From Bimastos eiseni (Eukaryota; Annelida; Clitellata; Crassiclitellata; Lumbricidae), in NCBI GenBank assembly GCA_959347315.1, contig OY365811.1, positions 41,966,495 through 42,030,494 of the forward strand: 64,000 bases of DNA. The letters are read 5' to 3'. Positions within the stretch are counted from its first letter, which is position 1. Each line of letters starts with the position of its first letter. Under the pieces are notes generated by a model. It was not told the DNA's origin. It saw nothing but the letters and a program-made list of their open reading frames with translations, and ran no database searches. Of this stretch, positions 32,756 through 43,410 are shown one piece after another. The translations under genes and the position numbers were made by a program.

Positions 32756-33620
32756 CATTTCAAAGCAGGGAAAGGCACGATTGACCAAATGTTTGTGGTC
32801 AGACAACTATCGGAAAAATATTTTGAAAGGAACAAAATCCTATATAACAACTTCATAGACTTCAAGCAAGCCTCCGATAGCGTGTGGCAGAGAGGGCTAT
32901 GGCAAATACTTAGAAATGACGGAGCACCGGAGAAACTGGTGGAACTGTTGGAAGACTTATACAGCAAGTCGCTGAGTGTGCTGATGGAAGCCGGAGTCAT
33001 GGTGAACGGAAAACTGCTTAACAACCTTCGGTTTGCAGACGATACAGACTTGATCCGGAGAAACAGCAGGGCAGCTGCATGAGCTTACGAATAGCGTGAA
33101 TGTCAGTAGCAACGGATGTGCCTCAAATTCAATGCACAAAAGACTAAAACCATGACAATCGGGAAAAAACCCGAAGAACTGGCGATTAAACTTGAGAATA
33201 AAACACTGGAACAAGTGACGGGGTTTGTATACCTGGAAGGTCTTATAACAGAGGACAGAAGATGCACAGGGGACATCAGAAGAAGATTCGGCCTTGCATG
33301 CGCAGTGTTTGGAAGACGAAGCAAAGTATGGAGGTCATAGGAGAAAACAAAACTAATCAAAATGAAACTGTATGGAACACTTGTCATGCTGCTGTATGGA
33401 GCAGAGTGCTGGTTCTTACACAAGGAGGATGAGAGGAGGAGGATGAGAGGAGGAGGATGAGAGGAGGAGGATGAGAGGAGGAGGAGGATGAGAGGAGGAT
33501 GCCCGTCGCAGAGATGAACTGGCTCATCAGAATTTCACGAAAAAGTAGATGGGACAAGATCCGGAATGACTTGATCCAAAAGGAAATTGTACCAAGAACA
33601 AACAATAATCGATAAAATCA
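32756..33620 (+). mobile_element. RTE-type LINE reverse transcriptase remnant with internal deletion
   Basis: TIDQMFVVRQLSEKYFERN, NFIDFKQASDSVWQRGLWQI and YSKSLSVLMEAG represent the fingers. The sequence then jumps directly to GKLLNNLRFADDTDLI (catalytic FADD box), so the segment between is deleted. It continues with LKFNAQKTKTMTIGKK, VYLEGLITEDRRCTGDIRRR and AMKLYGTLVMLLYGAECW-like text after a frameshift. A GAGGAGGAT microsatellite interrupts it at 33424-33500. Non-functional. Confidence 0.82.
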
Positions 33621-33829
33621 TGAGGCCTCATCGTTGGCGCAAGCCTGACGGAGGAGAGAAAATGAAAAAGACACTTCATTTCAATTAGGCCTCGCTGATG
33701 ATTGTGTATCGTAGCCGTCATAAGCCAATCATACAGGACCACACCTCATGAATATTTATCACCATTGTCGCCAGATACGCGACTCATCCATTCATTCCGC
33801 TAACCGGACCAAAGCTGCGTCAGTTTAGC

Positions 33830-34012
33830 AATAGCCAATCGCAGCTCTCAAAGCCAGGTCAGCCACAGTCTGCTGGACCATCTGCCCAATCACAGCGTTT
33901 TAAACTAGGTCAGTAAAAATGTAAACTGGTTCGGACAAGAGTCGGCCAATCCTAGCGTACGAAACTAGGAAAATGACAACTGGGTCGACTGCGCCCGACC
34001 AATATCAGCGAA
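33830..34012 (+). repeat. ~55-bp degenerate tandem repeat with a CCAAT box in each unit
   Basis: CCAAT occurs at 33835, 33886, 33946 and 33999, each followed by a variant of AGCG, then AAACTAGG and ACTGG(G/T)TCG. Spacing is 51, 60 and 53 bp. It lies 1.8-2 kb upstream of the first recognised RhoGAP exon and could be a promoter-like array or a transposon 5' region. Confidence 0.6.
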
Positions 34013-34567
34013 TGAAACAGGGTCGGCTTTAACAATGAAATTCTTGAAATTTGATATCGCCCTTCTTCCAATATCTATTGCTCAGAAGTGCACACGGCTC
34101 GACAGCGCAATTGCAGTTGTACTGCAACAATGCTGCAAGGATACAAACGCAGTCATTAATGATCTGCATGGGAAAAAATTCTGCGTCACCACTCCCTTGA
34201 GCGTACAGTGTGCTATGCTATACACCCCACAGGTACAATCGCCCCCTTTCTCTTCTCCACACATTCTATCTGCCCTCTTCTGCTCCTCAATTCCCTCCTC
34301 TACACATTCTCCTCCTTCCTTCCTCTCCTCATTGCCCCTCTCATCTTATGATGACAATAATAACGCTTCCGGTTGCCACCGACGACCATAATGACGTCGT
34401 TCATGAATATTTATGAGGCCGTAAATCTTTGATGACGTAGTCACCAGTGTTGTCAACGAAATGCTCTGACCAGAGTAATCACAGAAAACCTGCTCCTTAC
34501 AGGAGATGTCCGTCCAGCCGCTCGGGGGTGGTCATGTCAACCCTCTTTAGTTAATCCTTCCTCGTAA

Positions 34568-34665
34568 GGAGTGTTTGGTGCATGATTAGCGTACTGGAAA
34601 GTCAATCGAGAGTTCCAGGTTCAAATCCCAAAAGGGCAGATATTTAGGTGTCTGGTCCAACTGCA
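34568..34665 (+). repeat. tRNA-derived SINE-like fragment
   Basis: GGTTCAAATCCC at 34618-34629 is a good Pol III B box. ATTAGCGTACTGGAAAGTC about 35-40 bp upstream is a plausible A box. The rest does not fold as a full tRNA cloverleaf. Confidence 0.45.
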
Positions 34666-34812
34666 CCACCAAGTCAACTGAGTTGAAAACAGCAAACTGA
34701 TCGTACACTGTCGGGGGGAAGAGGAGGCGGCGAGGGAGAGAACTGGTCAACTTATGAAAAGGCTAAAAAAATTAATTAAATTTCCTGACATTTTATAGCC
34801 ATATACCCCACC

Positions 34813-34815
34813 CCA

Positions 34816-34851
<36 letters not shown>
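34813..34851. repeat. (CA)n microsatellite
   Basis: About 16 CA steps. Confidence 0.92.
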
Positions 34852-35204
34852 TACATATTATACCTGCATACATATTTAACGCTGACAAACAGATACATAT
34901 GTATACATACAAGCCACCATACATACACACATATTAGGCAAGCACAGGGTAAATGGGAAGATATGATACAAAAGGATCTGAAGGCTTTAAAATCCAAAAA
35001 TGAAGACACTCGTGACGGAGTAAAGTGGAGAAGAAGGTTGCGTGTGGCTGACCCCTCCCCTAAGAGGGATTAGTTCACGCCTGAAGGAAAAATACAATGT
35101 TGAGTAGATATCTTAAAGGGGTGCTATATAAATGCTCAATGACACTTCATTACATTGCATTACACATACACTAATATATGTAGATACATGAATATATACA
35201 TACA

Positions 35205-35209
35205 CACAT

Positions 35210-35248
<39 letters not shown>

Positions 35249-35265
35249 TCACATATATATAATAC

Positions 35266-35306
<41 letters not shown>

Positions 35307-35325
35307 TCACATATATATATAATAC

Positions 35326-35364
<39 letters not shown>

Positions 35365-35420
35365 TCACATATATATAATACTTAATTTTATATATATATA
35401 TATATATATGTATATATACC
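35205..35420. repeat. (TA)n with ~59-bp higher-order repeat
   Basis: The (TA)n-AAATATTCACATATATATAA-TACTTAATTT unit occurs three times with a period of about 59 bp. Confidence 0.88.
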
Positions 35421-35429
35421 TAACGGTCA

Positions 35430-36340
35430 TACTAGCCATTAACCGACTTTAGTCTATAAGAGCGTAGAAGCTGAACGAGAGGTTGTTCTGCCCAACCTTA
35501 GAATTAGAATCGAATCCGTCTTTCAGCTGAAGCTGTGACTCTTAAATAATACCTTTGTTTATCAGTTGCATGGTTGAAAAAAGCGCCTCTCCCCGCTCCA
35601 TTCCTGCTCAACCGCTCTCCCAGGCGTGTCTACTGCAGATAATACCCTCAATTGGGGTGGGTGGAAGGGGTAGGGCGTCTACCGTTCCCTCGTTTGTTTT
35701 CCCAGCACATAATCCCCTCAAGTCGTCGACCGGGTTATGGTCCAGTTCCTTATCGCAGAAAGTGTGGTGCAATAAAGTATTCCGCGAAATTCGTTCTCGT
35801 TTGTCGAAATTGTCCCGGGTGAATTTTGACCCGCTCAGTTGTAACTCGGCTCAGAGTATAAGATTTCACACCGCATCGTCGACCACTTGTGGCAGTGTGT
35901 TGGGGCTGTGACCTACAATCGCAGGTTCGCGTCTGTTCAGCGGACCCTTGACAAGACGTTACTGCACACTTACAGAGCCCTGAGACACCTTTGAACTCAG
36001 AAGTTCCTCACATCTTTGGCTTCTTTTCAGTTACAAGAAATCATTAAAATCTCGTGGGAACGACTTTCGCACCGTCCATCCTTTGCCTCACACCGTCCAG
36101 GAACCAAGGGCTTTCTAGGTAGACTAAGTATGGACGTCGAATACAAACAATGGCGTTGGTTAAGCCCTTAAATAACTCTGACCGTAGATTAAGGGGCAAC
36201 GATCGGCTTGAGAGGGACGCTGGCTATAATTGGCAACTACTGGCCTTGGGATTAGAAGCAGAATTGGCTCTTGTATGGAGTCATCGATATTTAGAAGCAA
36301 TGCACAGGATTCGACTGTTCCTCACATTGTCTGTTCACAT
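35430..36340. other. Unassigned 0.9-kb block, possibly LTR-like
   Basis: Higher GC than its flanks. TATAAGAG (35455), GCAATAAAGTATTCCGCG (35768) and a GTGTGTTGGGGC...CGCAGGTTCG stretch near 35895 are in an order reminiscent of an LTR (TATA, AATAAA, 3' edge). No paired LTR or gag/pol homology is seen, so this is only a suggestion. Confidence 0.25.
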
Positions 36341-36429
36341 TGACCCCCTCTTAACATTGGCCTTCTCTTCATATTGGCATTCTTTTTATATAGGCATTCT
36401 ACTCTTTACATTGCAATTATATTTGCTTT

Positions 36430-36712
36430 GGCCTTGTCTACACCTTGGCATTGTCCTCACATTGGCCTTCTATTCACATTGCCCTTCTTCTCATATTGGC
36501 CTTTTCTTCACATTGGCCTTCTCTTCACATTGGCTTTCTCTTCACATTGGCCTTTTATTCACATTGGCCTTCTATTCACATTGGCCCTCTCCTCACATTG
36601 GCCTTCTCCTCACACATTGGCCTTCTATTCATATTGGCCTTCTATTCACATTGGCCTTCTCTTCACATTGGCCTTCTCTTCACATTGGCCTTCTCTTCAC
36701 ATTGGCAGCTGC
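36430..36712. repeat. CACATTGGCCTTCT(C/A)TT minisatellite
   Basis: About 15 units of 18 bp (TTCACATTGGCCTTCTCT and variants). Open in all plus frames, giving peptide HIGLLFTLAFSSHWPS. It is not a gene. Confidence 0.9.
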
Positions 36713-36944
36713 CACACAAAGTTTCAGCATCATATTAAGGGGTATCCATCTTCACATGTGAAAGGCGGAAACCATTTGGGTTCAATCCTCGTCCAAGGAA
36801 TCACTGTGACTGGACCTTCACCAAGTCCTTTGCACCAATTGTTTTGCGGTATAACTTATTGCGTCGTCAAGGCGTGTGTGCACTTCTAAACAAATTGTTA
36901 TAAGGGCAATATCAGCATGTAATTGTATTCTATTGTATAATCAA

Positions 36945-37605
36945 ATAGTCATCATCACTGTCATCATCATAATCATTGTCATCTTTATCATATGTATTAT
37001 CAATAATAACAATTCAATAATGACAGTATAATAATATTCACACAATTAAAAAATACAATAATTTTAATAACAATACAATAATATCAACACAATAATAATC
37101 ACACAATAAAAACAACAAAATAATAACAATACAGTAATAACAATACAATATTAATCAAACAATAATAATCACATAATAACAACAACACAATATCACAATA
37201 TAGGAATGCAATAATAGGCACACAATAATAACAATACAATAATAACAATACAATATTAACCACACAATAATAGCCACACAATAATAACAATAGAATAATA
37301 ACAATACAATATTAACCACACAATAATAGCCACACAATAATAACAATAGACTAATAACAATACAATATTAACCACACAATAATAGCCACACAATAATAAC
37401 AATAGAATAATAACAATACAATATTAACCACACAATAATAGCCACAAAATAATAACAATACAATAATAACAATACAATATTAACCACACAATAATAGCCA
37501 CACAATAATAACAATAGAATAATAACAATACAATATTAACCACACAATAATAGCCACAAAATAATAACAATAGAATAATAACAGTATAGTTGGCCACACA
37601 TGTCC
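36945..37605. repeat. ~56-bp AT-rich minisatellite (AATAATAGCCACACAATAAT)
   Basis: A unit of AATATTAACCACACAATAAT + AGCCACACAATAATAACAAT + AGAATAATAACAATAC is repeated at least five times at 37240-37570, decaying to ACAATAATAAC noise towards 36950. Confidence 0.9.
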
Positions 37606-37794
37606 ATAGGACAGAATATCGATGGCACATGGCAACTGTGAGTGAGGGTCACTACACAACAACTGATTGAGAGGGTGTTCAACTCGCCCTCTCCCCGTCA
37701 CAAACCAGGCGGTCTATCTATTCTGCCCCCATGGTAACAGAAGTAGAGACAGGAACCAGCGCCCCGGTATCGCTGTTGGCAACTCCACCACTGT

Positions 37795-37870
37795 TCGCAA
37801 TGCCAGTTCCAGTACAAAGCTTGGGTGAAAGAGAAGGGCGACGCTAATTGTCAAACAGCATTTCTTACAC
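37795..37870 (+). repeat. RTE-like LINE 3' tail (diverged)
   Basis: AATGCCAGTTCCAGTACAAA, AGAGAAGGGCGACGCTAATT. Confidence 0.5.
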
Positions 37871-38304
37871 ACCTCTTTTGTTTGTCTCAGTCACCTTATA
37901 AAAGGCAGGAGAAGCACGAACGAAAAAAATCTTGATTTCAAATACCTTGCATTGATTGTGTTAATTAAATACTTATAAAAACATGTGATACTTAATATTT
38001 ACCTCATTTGAGTCATTTCACACATGTACATACATATATGACAAATGTTAATGGAGTTGTATTAGAAAGTTATAGTGAGTAAGTTAAAATCTATGCAAAG
38101 ATGTAGTTCACTGTATATTATCACTTGGAATAATATGATAAATAAATAGTATAGACTTACATTATTAGAAAATATTTCTGTAATAATGTTTAACAGAATA
38201 AGAACATTATGGCAAAATTCCAAGTCAAAAATTCTTTGAAGGTATGATGATTAGATAAATGTACTTAGTGATTGGTCATACACAATTCGTTTTATTTTGA
38301 ACAT
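37871..38304. other. Intergenic DNA, nothing recognised
   Basis: AT-rich, no coding potential or repeat identified. Confidence 0.5.
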
Positions 38305-38565
38305 TTCTGGATCCAAATATTGATGTAAATATAGTTACATTTGCATGAGATAACACATGACATGTATTATAGATGATGTTAATCCGTTATTATTTATGTG
38401 TAAAACAATGAACATTAATTTAAAGTTCAGACAGTTATGAATTATGTCTTTTGGACGCTATGAATTTATTATCACTGTACTGTATATGTTTCAAATTGTC
38501 GTCAACGACCATTGATGTCATCTGACGACGTTAAACTGTGGAATAATAAAAAGGAGCACTTCAAT
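38305..38565 (+). mobile_element. LINE 3' end, inverted relative of 30838-31270
   Basis: GGATCCAAATATTGATG through ACGTTAAACTGTGGAATAAT is similar along its length to the reverse complement of 30838-31085. It is 5' truncated before the RNase H block. Confidence 0.7.
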
Positions 38566-38639
38566 TTTAAAAAAACTGAGGCTTATGGCCGGTTCTCTCC
38601 ATGGCAGTCTCATCTCATCAACAGTGTACAGTTACTGTA

Positions 38640-38790
38640 CACATCATAGCTGAGATGACTAGGGGGCGCAGGTGCAGCAGAAATCTAAAAAAAGTTCCAC
38701 CCTGGTGGGGTTTTGAACCGACGACCTCTCAACTGAAATTCCAACACACTGTAGCCACTGCACTACGGAGAGTTCACCCCGAATTAAGGA
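38640..38790 (-). repeat. tRNA-derived SINE-like element
   Basis: On the minus strand GTAGTGCAGTGGCTACAG (A-box region) is followed about 35 bp later by GGTTCAAAACCCC (B box) and a CACCAGGGTGG stretch. It fits a tRNA-headed SINE rather than an intact tRNA gene. Confidence 0.55.
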
Positions 38791-39244
38791 AAGAGAAACG
38801 CAAAGAGAAACGGGTCAAACGAAAATGATAAATGGCTGAAAAAAAATGCTGGGAAGACTGTAGAGTGTAGGCGCAGGAATGTTCGTGACAGTTAAAAAAG
38901 AGCTCGATGTAAATACTTAATGAAGTGGTCAGACTACCGAAGTAAAAGGGCCTGACATACGACATGATCAAAGGGGGCAGCGTTTTCCACAGGAAGTAAG
39001 GAGAAGATGGAAATGACCAAAACAAGGGGAAAGTGCAGCACAAAGCAATAGGATAGAAAACAAATCGATACACATGCTCTGTAGATCAGGAAACACAAGT
39101 TGAAGTTCGTGGGTGTCAATGGGCTGGTTATTAACCCAAAAGGAGTGCCCTTTCTCATCGCTATTTCAATCATTACTATTTCTATCCCTTCTCAATACTA
39201 TTTGAATTCTCACAAAAGCAGAGCCTATCCTTATTAACTGCACC

Positions 39245-39350
39245 ACTGTTCATAGTTTGTCAGTGTCAGTCCAAAGCTTGGATGAAGAAGGAGGGCGACG
39301 CTAATGCTCTTTCGTAATCTTTGCTATCATACAACTTCGTCAAACTGAAA
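39245..39350 (+). repeat. RTE-like LINE 3' tail antisense to Piezo exon
   Basis: AGTGTCAGTCCAAAGCTTGGA, GAAGGAGGGCGACGCTAAT. It ends about 30 bp from the donor of the last Piezo exon seen. Confidence 0.6.
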
Positions 39351-39376
39351 ATACTAAGTAATGGTATCCTAATCAC

Positions 39377-39528
39377 CTGCAGAGAAACCTTGCAGAATAT
39401 GGTGAAACAGTTATAGGTGAGCAGCGTCTTCCATCTAGCCAGCGTACTCTTGAAACTGTTAGTCTGGGCGTTCATCACATAAAGATTGTTTCCCTGCCAC
39501 AGTATCCAGAACGTCAACACAATATAAC
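39377..39528 (-). CDS. PIEZO-like: Piezo exon d
   Basis: [19 protein letters not shown] ... [19 protein letters not shown]. The acceptor is GTATTGCAG|GTT, the donor is CAG|GTGATT, and it ends in phase 0. Confidence 0.85.
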
Positions 39529-40000
39529 CTGCAATACCGAAATACGTTAACGATATATCAACTGTTTAAAGGTATCTTACCTAGCGCGAACAAAGACGTT
39601 CCGCCTATTCCAGCAATGAGTGTGGCTAACAGAGTAATCCAGTGACCATAGTGGAAAATAGCCATCTTTAGGAAATCAACGAAACTCCTGGAAATATTAG
39701 CGAAGATGCAATAACATTTGGAAAAGCGCCCTGCACATCAGCCGTAAATACTACTAGTCGAACCTTTTCTCAGCAACAAAATCATAGTGCGGGTTGTCCG
39801 ACTTGAAATAGTACTTCTCATCTGGGTAGATGGAGTCGTTCTCTTCGCCTTCACGACGGAACACCGCGAGCTGAAACCAATTAATTGAAAACATTGATCA
39901 CGAACATAATTAATAACAAATGATTTACCTGGCAAGATGCTAGTAACAGAAGGAAGAAGTCCGCGATTAGATTGTTCGGCGGCCAAAACACGGTGTAGTT
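39377..40000 (-). CDS. PIEZO-like: Piezo-type mechanosensitive ion channel, four internal exons (gene fragment)
   Basis: Exons 39929-40000 (cut by the N run), 39764-39870, 39581-39687 and 39377-39528 join in phase to about 145 residues. The text runs [30 protein letters not shown], an acidic loop with [40 protein letters not shown], then [19 protein letters not shown] and [20 protein letters not shown]. These are transmembrane-blade segments from about the middle of Piezo proteins (usually 2,100-2,800 aa; trimeric mechanically gated cation channels of the plasma membrane). No further Piezo exons were recognised between 39377 and the RhoGAP start at 32077, and none to the right of the gap. The exon at 39764 uses a weak donor (AAAAG|GTTCGA). 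It is a partial duplicate, pseudogene or misassembly; the exons themselves show no lesion. Confidence 0.82.
39581..39687 (-). CDS. PIEZO-like: Piezo exon c
   Basis: [35 protein letters not shown]: amphipathic then transmembrane segment. The acceptor is ATTTCCAG|GAG and the donor is CTAG|GTAAGA. Confidence 0.85.
39764..39870 (-). CDS. PIEZO-like: Piezo exon b
   Basis: [20 protein letters not shown] then [15 protein letters not shown], an intracellular acidic loop. The acceptor is TGGTTTCAG|CTC. The donor GTTCGA is non-optimal but is the only one giving phase continuity, and a stop follows two codons later. Confidence 0.8.
39929..40000 (-). CDS. PIEZO-like: Piezo exon a (5' part lost in N run)
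   Basis: 24 codons: [20 protein letters not shown] then ASCQ, donor CAG|GTAAAT. The acceptor is inside the gap. Confidence 0.82.
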
Positions 40001-40200
40001 NNNNNNNNNNNNNNNNNNNNNNNNNNNNNNNNNNNNNNNNNNNNNNNNNNNNNNNNNNNNNNNNNNNNNNNNNNNNNNNNNNNNNNNNNNNNNNNNNNNN
40101 NNNNNNNNNNNNNNNNNNNNNNNNNNNNNNNNNNNNNNNNNNNNNNNNNNNNNNNNNNNNNNNNNNNNNNNNNNNNNNNNNNNNNNNNNNNNNNNNNNNN
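40001..40200. other. Assembly gap (200 N)
   Basis: Exactly 200 undetermined bases. Sequence on its right is a GACAGA/TA microsatellite region, a likely cause of the break. True length is unknown. Confidence 0.98.
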
Positions 40201-40349
40201 GAGAGAAACGGAGAGGATAGTAAGACTGAGACAAACAATCAGAAGACAGACAAAATCACAGACAATGGTGAGATAAGAAAATACATTCATCTAACCAGAC
40301 ACAAACCAAACAGACAGAGACAGACAGACCGACGAACGGGAAGATGAAC

Positions 40350-40355
<6 letters not shown>

Positions 40356-40432
<77 letters not shown>
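40356..40432. repeat. (TA)n microsatellite
   Basis: About 38 TA steps. Confidence 0.95.
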
Positions 40433-40437
<5 letters not shown>

Positions 40438-40624
40438 CCATGAATTGCAGAGTGAGGCAGATAGATGGGCAAAATGAAACGGTCCGAGTTCATAGGAAGA
40501 GAAGAAGCCTTGGATCGAGTCTAGACTGACGGTAAAAATAGCCACGAACGACCACCGATCAATAGATCGATCGATCGACTGTTCCTCGATCTAGGGCTGA
40601 ATTGCATACATATAGCTATTACTA

Positions 40625-40730
40625 GTAGTAGCAGTTTCAGTTGAAAGACGAAGTGTGATAACAAAGATCATAAGCGTCGCTCTCCTATTTTGTCCATACT
40701 TGGGACTGGCACTATCAGAGTGCAAGCAGT
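40625..40730 (-). repeat. RTE-like LINE 3' tail, minus orientation
   Basis: CGAAGTGTGATAACAAAGATC, ATAAGCGTCGCTCTCCTATT, CTTGGGACTGGCACTATCAG. Confidence 0.65.
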
Positions 40731-40784
40731 GACGAGTTCACTTCTTAAAATTATTACCAATAGTTTCTTATCGATATGCGTTCA

Positions 40785-40870
40785 GTTATTAATCCACAGT
40801 TTAACGTCGTCATATGACATCTAAGGCCGTTGACGACAATTTCAAACATTTACATTACAGTACAAAGAAA
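40785..40870 (-). repeat. LINE (RNase H type) 3' terminal fragment
   Basis: CCACAGTTTAACGTCGTCAT, GTTGACGACAATTTCAAAC, same end as at 30838. Confidence 0.6.
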
Positions 40871-41064
40871 CTCAATTCATATGCGTTCAAAACTATTTTT
40901 TCTATTATTATGTCTCCTCATGAGGAGTTTTAAAGTTGTTTAATGCGAGTATTGCAAAGATAATAATTTAATTACTTCAAATTAATGTGCAACATTTTTA
41001 TCAGTATTTTATATTGCTACTATCTATATGTTACATTTGCCTAAGTCACGTGCTTTGTCCGTCA

Positions 41065-41190
41065 CATCTAAGGCGCGTGATTGGACAGAAGTTGAATCTA
41101 AGACGCGTGATTGGACAGAAGTTGACCGAAATATTATTAGTTGACCTACATATTTGCAGCGCAAAATGCGTGATTGGACAGAAATTGCCT
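41065..41190. repeat. Three GCGTGATTGGACAGAA units
   Basis: GCGTGATTGGACAGAAGTTG occurs at about 41075, 41105 and 41168. The inverse reads TCCAATCACGC, i.e. a CCAAT box per unit on the minus strand. Confidence 0.7.
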
Positions 41191-41499
41191 AAATATTTGC
41201 AAAAGTCACTGTAAACAGACGATCGATTCGCGTTTCAAAACTTTTTTTATTCGCGTCTATGTAAGTATGTGTGCAGTTATTATAGCCAAATTCATCGTGT
41301 AATGTAAGTATATCTGCAATTATTCCAACTAAACGGAAACTTAATTGGTAATGTGTACTTTTTGCGTATTTTAGTATTGACCGCCGCGAACTTGCAGTGT
41401 AGGTTCGTCGACCGTTGCGTTTAATTAATGTGTATTCTTATTTTAGCTCTGCGTCAAAGTGTCTTCACCACTAATATAGCAACGTTAAAATCAAGTATG

Positions 41500-41602
41500 A
41501 CCCGTGATTATTCACGGGTTAACAGCTAGAACGAACAGTTCCAGTTGCAGTTGAATCGTCAGCTAAAATGTTATCCGACCCGTGATTGTTCACGGGTTGA
41601 CA
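41500..41602. repeat. Duplicated perfect stem-loop ACCCGTGA-TTRT-TCACGGGT
   Basis: Two hairpins with an 8-bp perfect stem and 4-base loop (TTAT, TTGT), starting about 41501 and 41579, each followed by T(T/T)(A/G)ACAGCTAG. They are about 78 bp apart. Confidence 0.75.
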
Positions 41603-41639
41603 GCTAGTCATATTATAATTATTACTAGTAATATTGTTA

Positions 41640-42960
41640 AGTACTTTTATTATTGCTATTTTTTCCGAGGTATGACTTGGGACTCCAAAAAGTGACTCAG
41701 TCGACTGCTTAGTAATAGTATTCTTATTAGAATCACCATCATCATCATCATTATCATAAAACACATTTTGATTTGATTTTTGATCATCATTTTCTAAGCC
41801 CTTACGTACTTCGTTCCTCAGGGACTTAGAGATTGTTAATTTAGAGATTTAATTGTCCGGAGGGTCATGCAGTCTTATTACAATTGTTCCATCCTTATTT
41901 GTACTATCACTGCTCTTTACAACACATTTATTAAGCACTTTCACTTTATGATCTATCATCAATCTATGTAGGTGAGCAGTTGTGAGTAAAAGACTTGCTC
42001 AAAGTCCCTTCTATTTCAGTGAGCAATTACATGACATCAATGATCATACAGAGCAGCCAGTGATATTTTCTTTAACAAAAACTAATATTAGAAGTAGAAA
42101 CAGATGATTTTGCTGGTGAAAACTAAAATCACAAGCACAGGAGGCATTTTAACTTCAAAACGAAAATAGGACTTAAATAAGGAACTAAAATTATGTATAA
42201 AAATAGGAATTATTTTTAGAACTAGAATTGTTTCACTTCTTGTGGAACTTAAATTAATATGAAAGCGAGTAAAATAAGGCTGCCATGTGCCTTATTAATT
42301 GGAAAACTAAGATTGAGATGAAATTTGCTCTATATACATATCTATCTCAATGAAACATATTATCGTTATTAGTCTTCAATATATTCTATTTAGCGATCCT
42401 TGTCTAAACGCGCGCACCAATGACCCCATTTCATTTCCTGCTTGATCGTCAACTACTCCAAATAACGAATTTATCTAGAACTAGCCGTAAACTGCCAGGT
42501 TTCGCTTGAGATTGAATTTTAAGTCAAAATGTTCAAATATCGGAATACAAGTCTAAAGCAATGTGGCTCCAACACACTAACTATGCTGTCCTAGGAATTA
42601 GGCAAAATCATTTTACAGCAAGCAAAATTCACGCTCATTCAACAACCGACGTCTGCATCAACACTGTTATTTATATAGCGACTTTTCAGACCACTATGCA
42701 GTCGACTGAGTCACATTGGATCGCTTTTTCGCGAAAGATCCAAAGATACATTCGCACCGAACTCAGTAACACAGATCCACATCGCAACCCATGCGCTTTA
42801 TAGGAAAAAGCGCCGTTACCATGACGACTCGTCGATCCAATCAATCCCTGTCAGCCCCGTGAATCGGGGCCTTCCACCTCCCCCGCCTTCCATCGATCTG
42901 TCAACCCGAATCACAACGTCACTCTTTATACGTATATGGCGCGGGAAATACGCCAACGTA
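41640..42960. other. Intergenic DNA with minor repeats
   Basis: Contains a CATCATCAT tract near 41733-41755 and a TTTATATAGCG-type block at 42660-42790 that resembles other interspersed fragments. No gene supported. Confidence 0.45.
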
Positions 42961-42982
42961 AACTCCCGTCTTATATATACAT

Positions 42983-42983
<1 letters not shown>

Positions 42984-43024
<41 letters not shown>

Positions 43025-43180
43025 CATATTTATATGAACTGTCCAATATATAAATATATTACAAATATATATATTATGTATGTATATATATATAAATATA
43101 TATGTATATGAACTTCTGTCCTATATATGTATGTATTATAAATATTATATATATATAAATATATATTATATATGAACTCA
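42984..43180. repeat. (TA)n and ATATAT-rich tract
   Basis: Pure TA run at 42986-43020, then TATATATGTATATAAATATA noise with TATATGAACTYCYGTCCTAT repeated three times. Confidence 0.88.
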
Positions 43181-43410
43181 AGTCCTAGTATACGCATATA
43201 TATGATCTCGTTTGCGACGTTGTTAAGTGCATCACCGTGAACTCCTGTCTCAGATATAATCGCATTAGATACGGATATCTCTTGATGACAGCCCTCTTCT
43301 ATATGCACTATATAAATTTTCGCATACGTCAGAGTACAAGAACTGTACGGGCAGTAAACCTCAGGGTCACGTCGGGAAATTGGATAAGAGTTGGTTCAAT
43401 GCGTTCTTAC

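Noticed and set aside
36150..36889. 203- and 171-codon hydrophobic repeat proteins (HIGLLFTLAFSSHWPS)
   Set aside because: Periodic translation of an 18-bp minisatellite; looks membrane-like only because of repeat composition.
39738..40347. Long open frames crossing the N run
   Set aside because: They exist only because N codons contain no stops. The genuine Piezo exon ends inside the gap.
41500..41602. Rho-independent-type terminators
   Set aside because: Hairpins lack a following T-run and the genome is eukaryotic.
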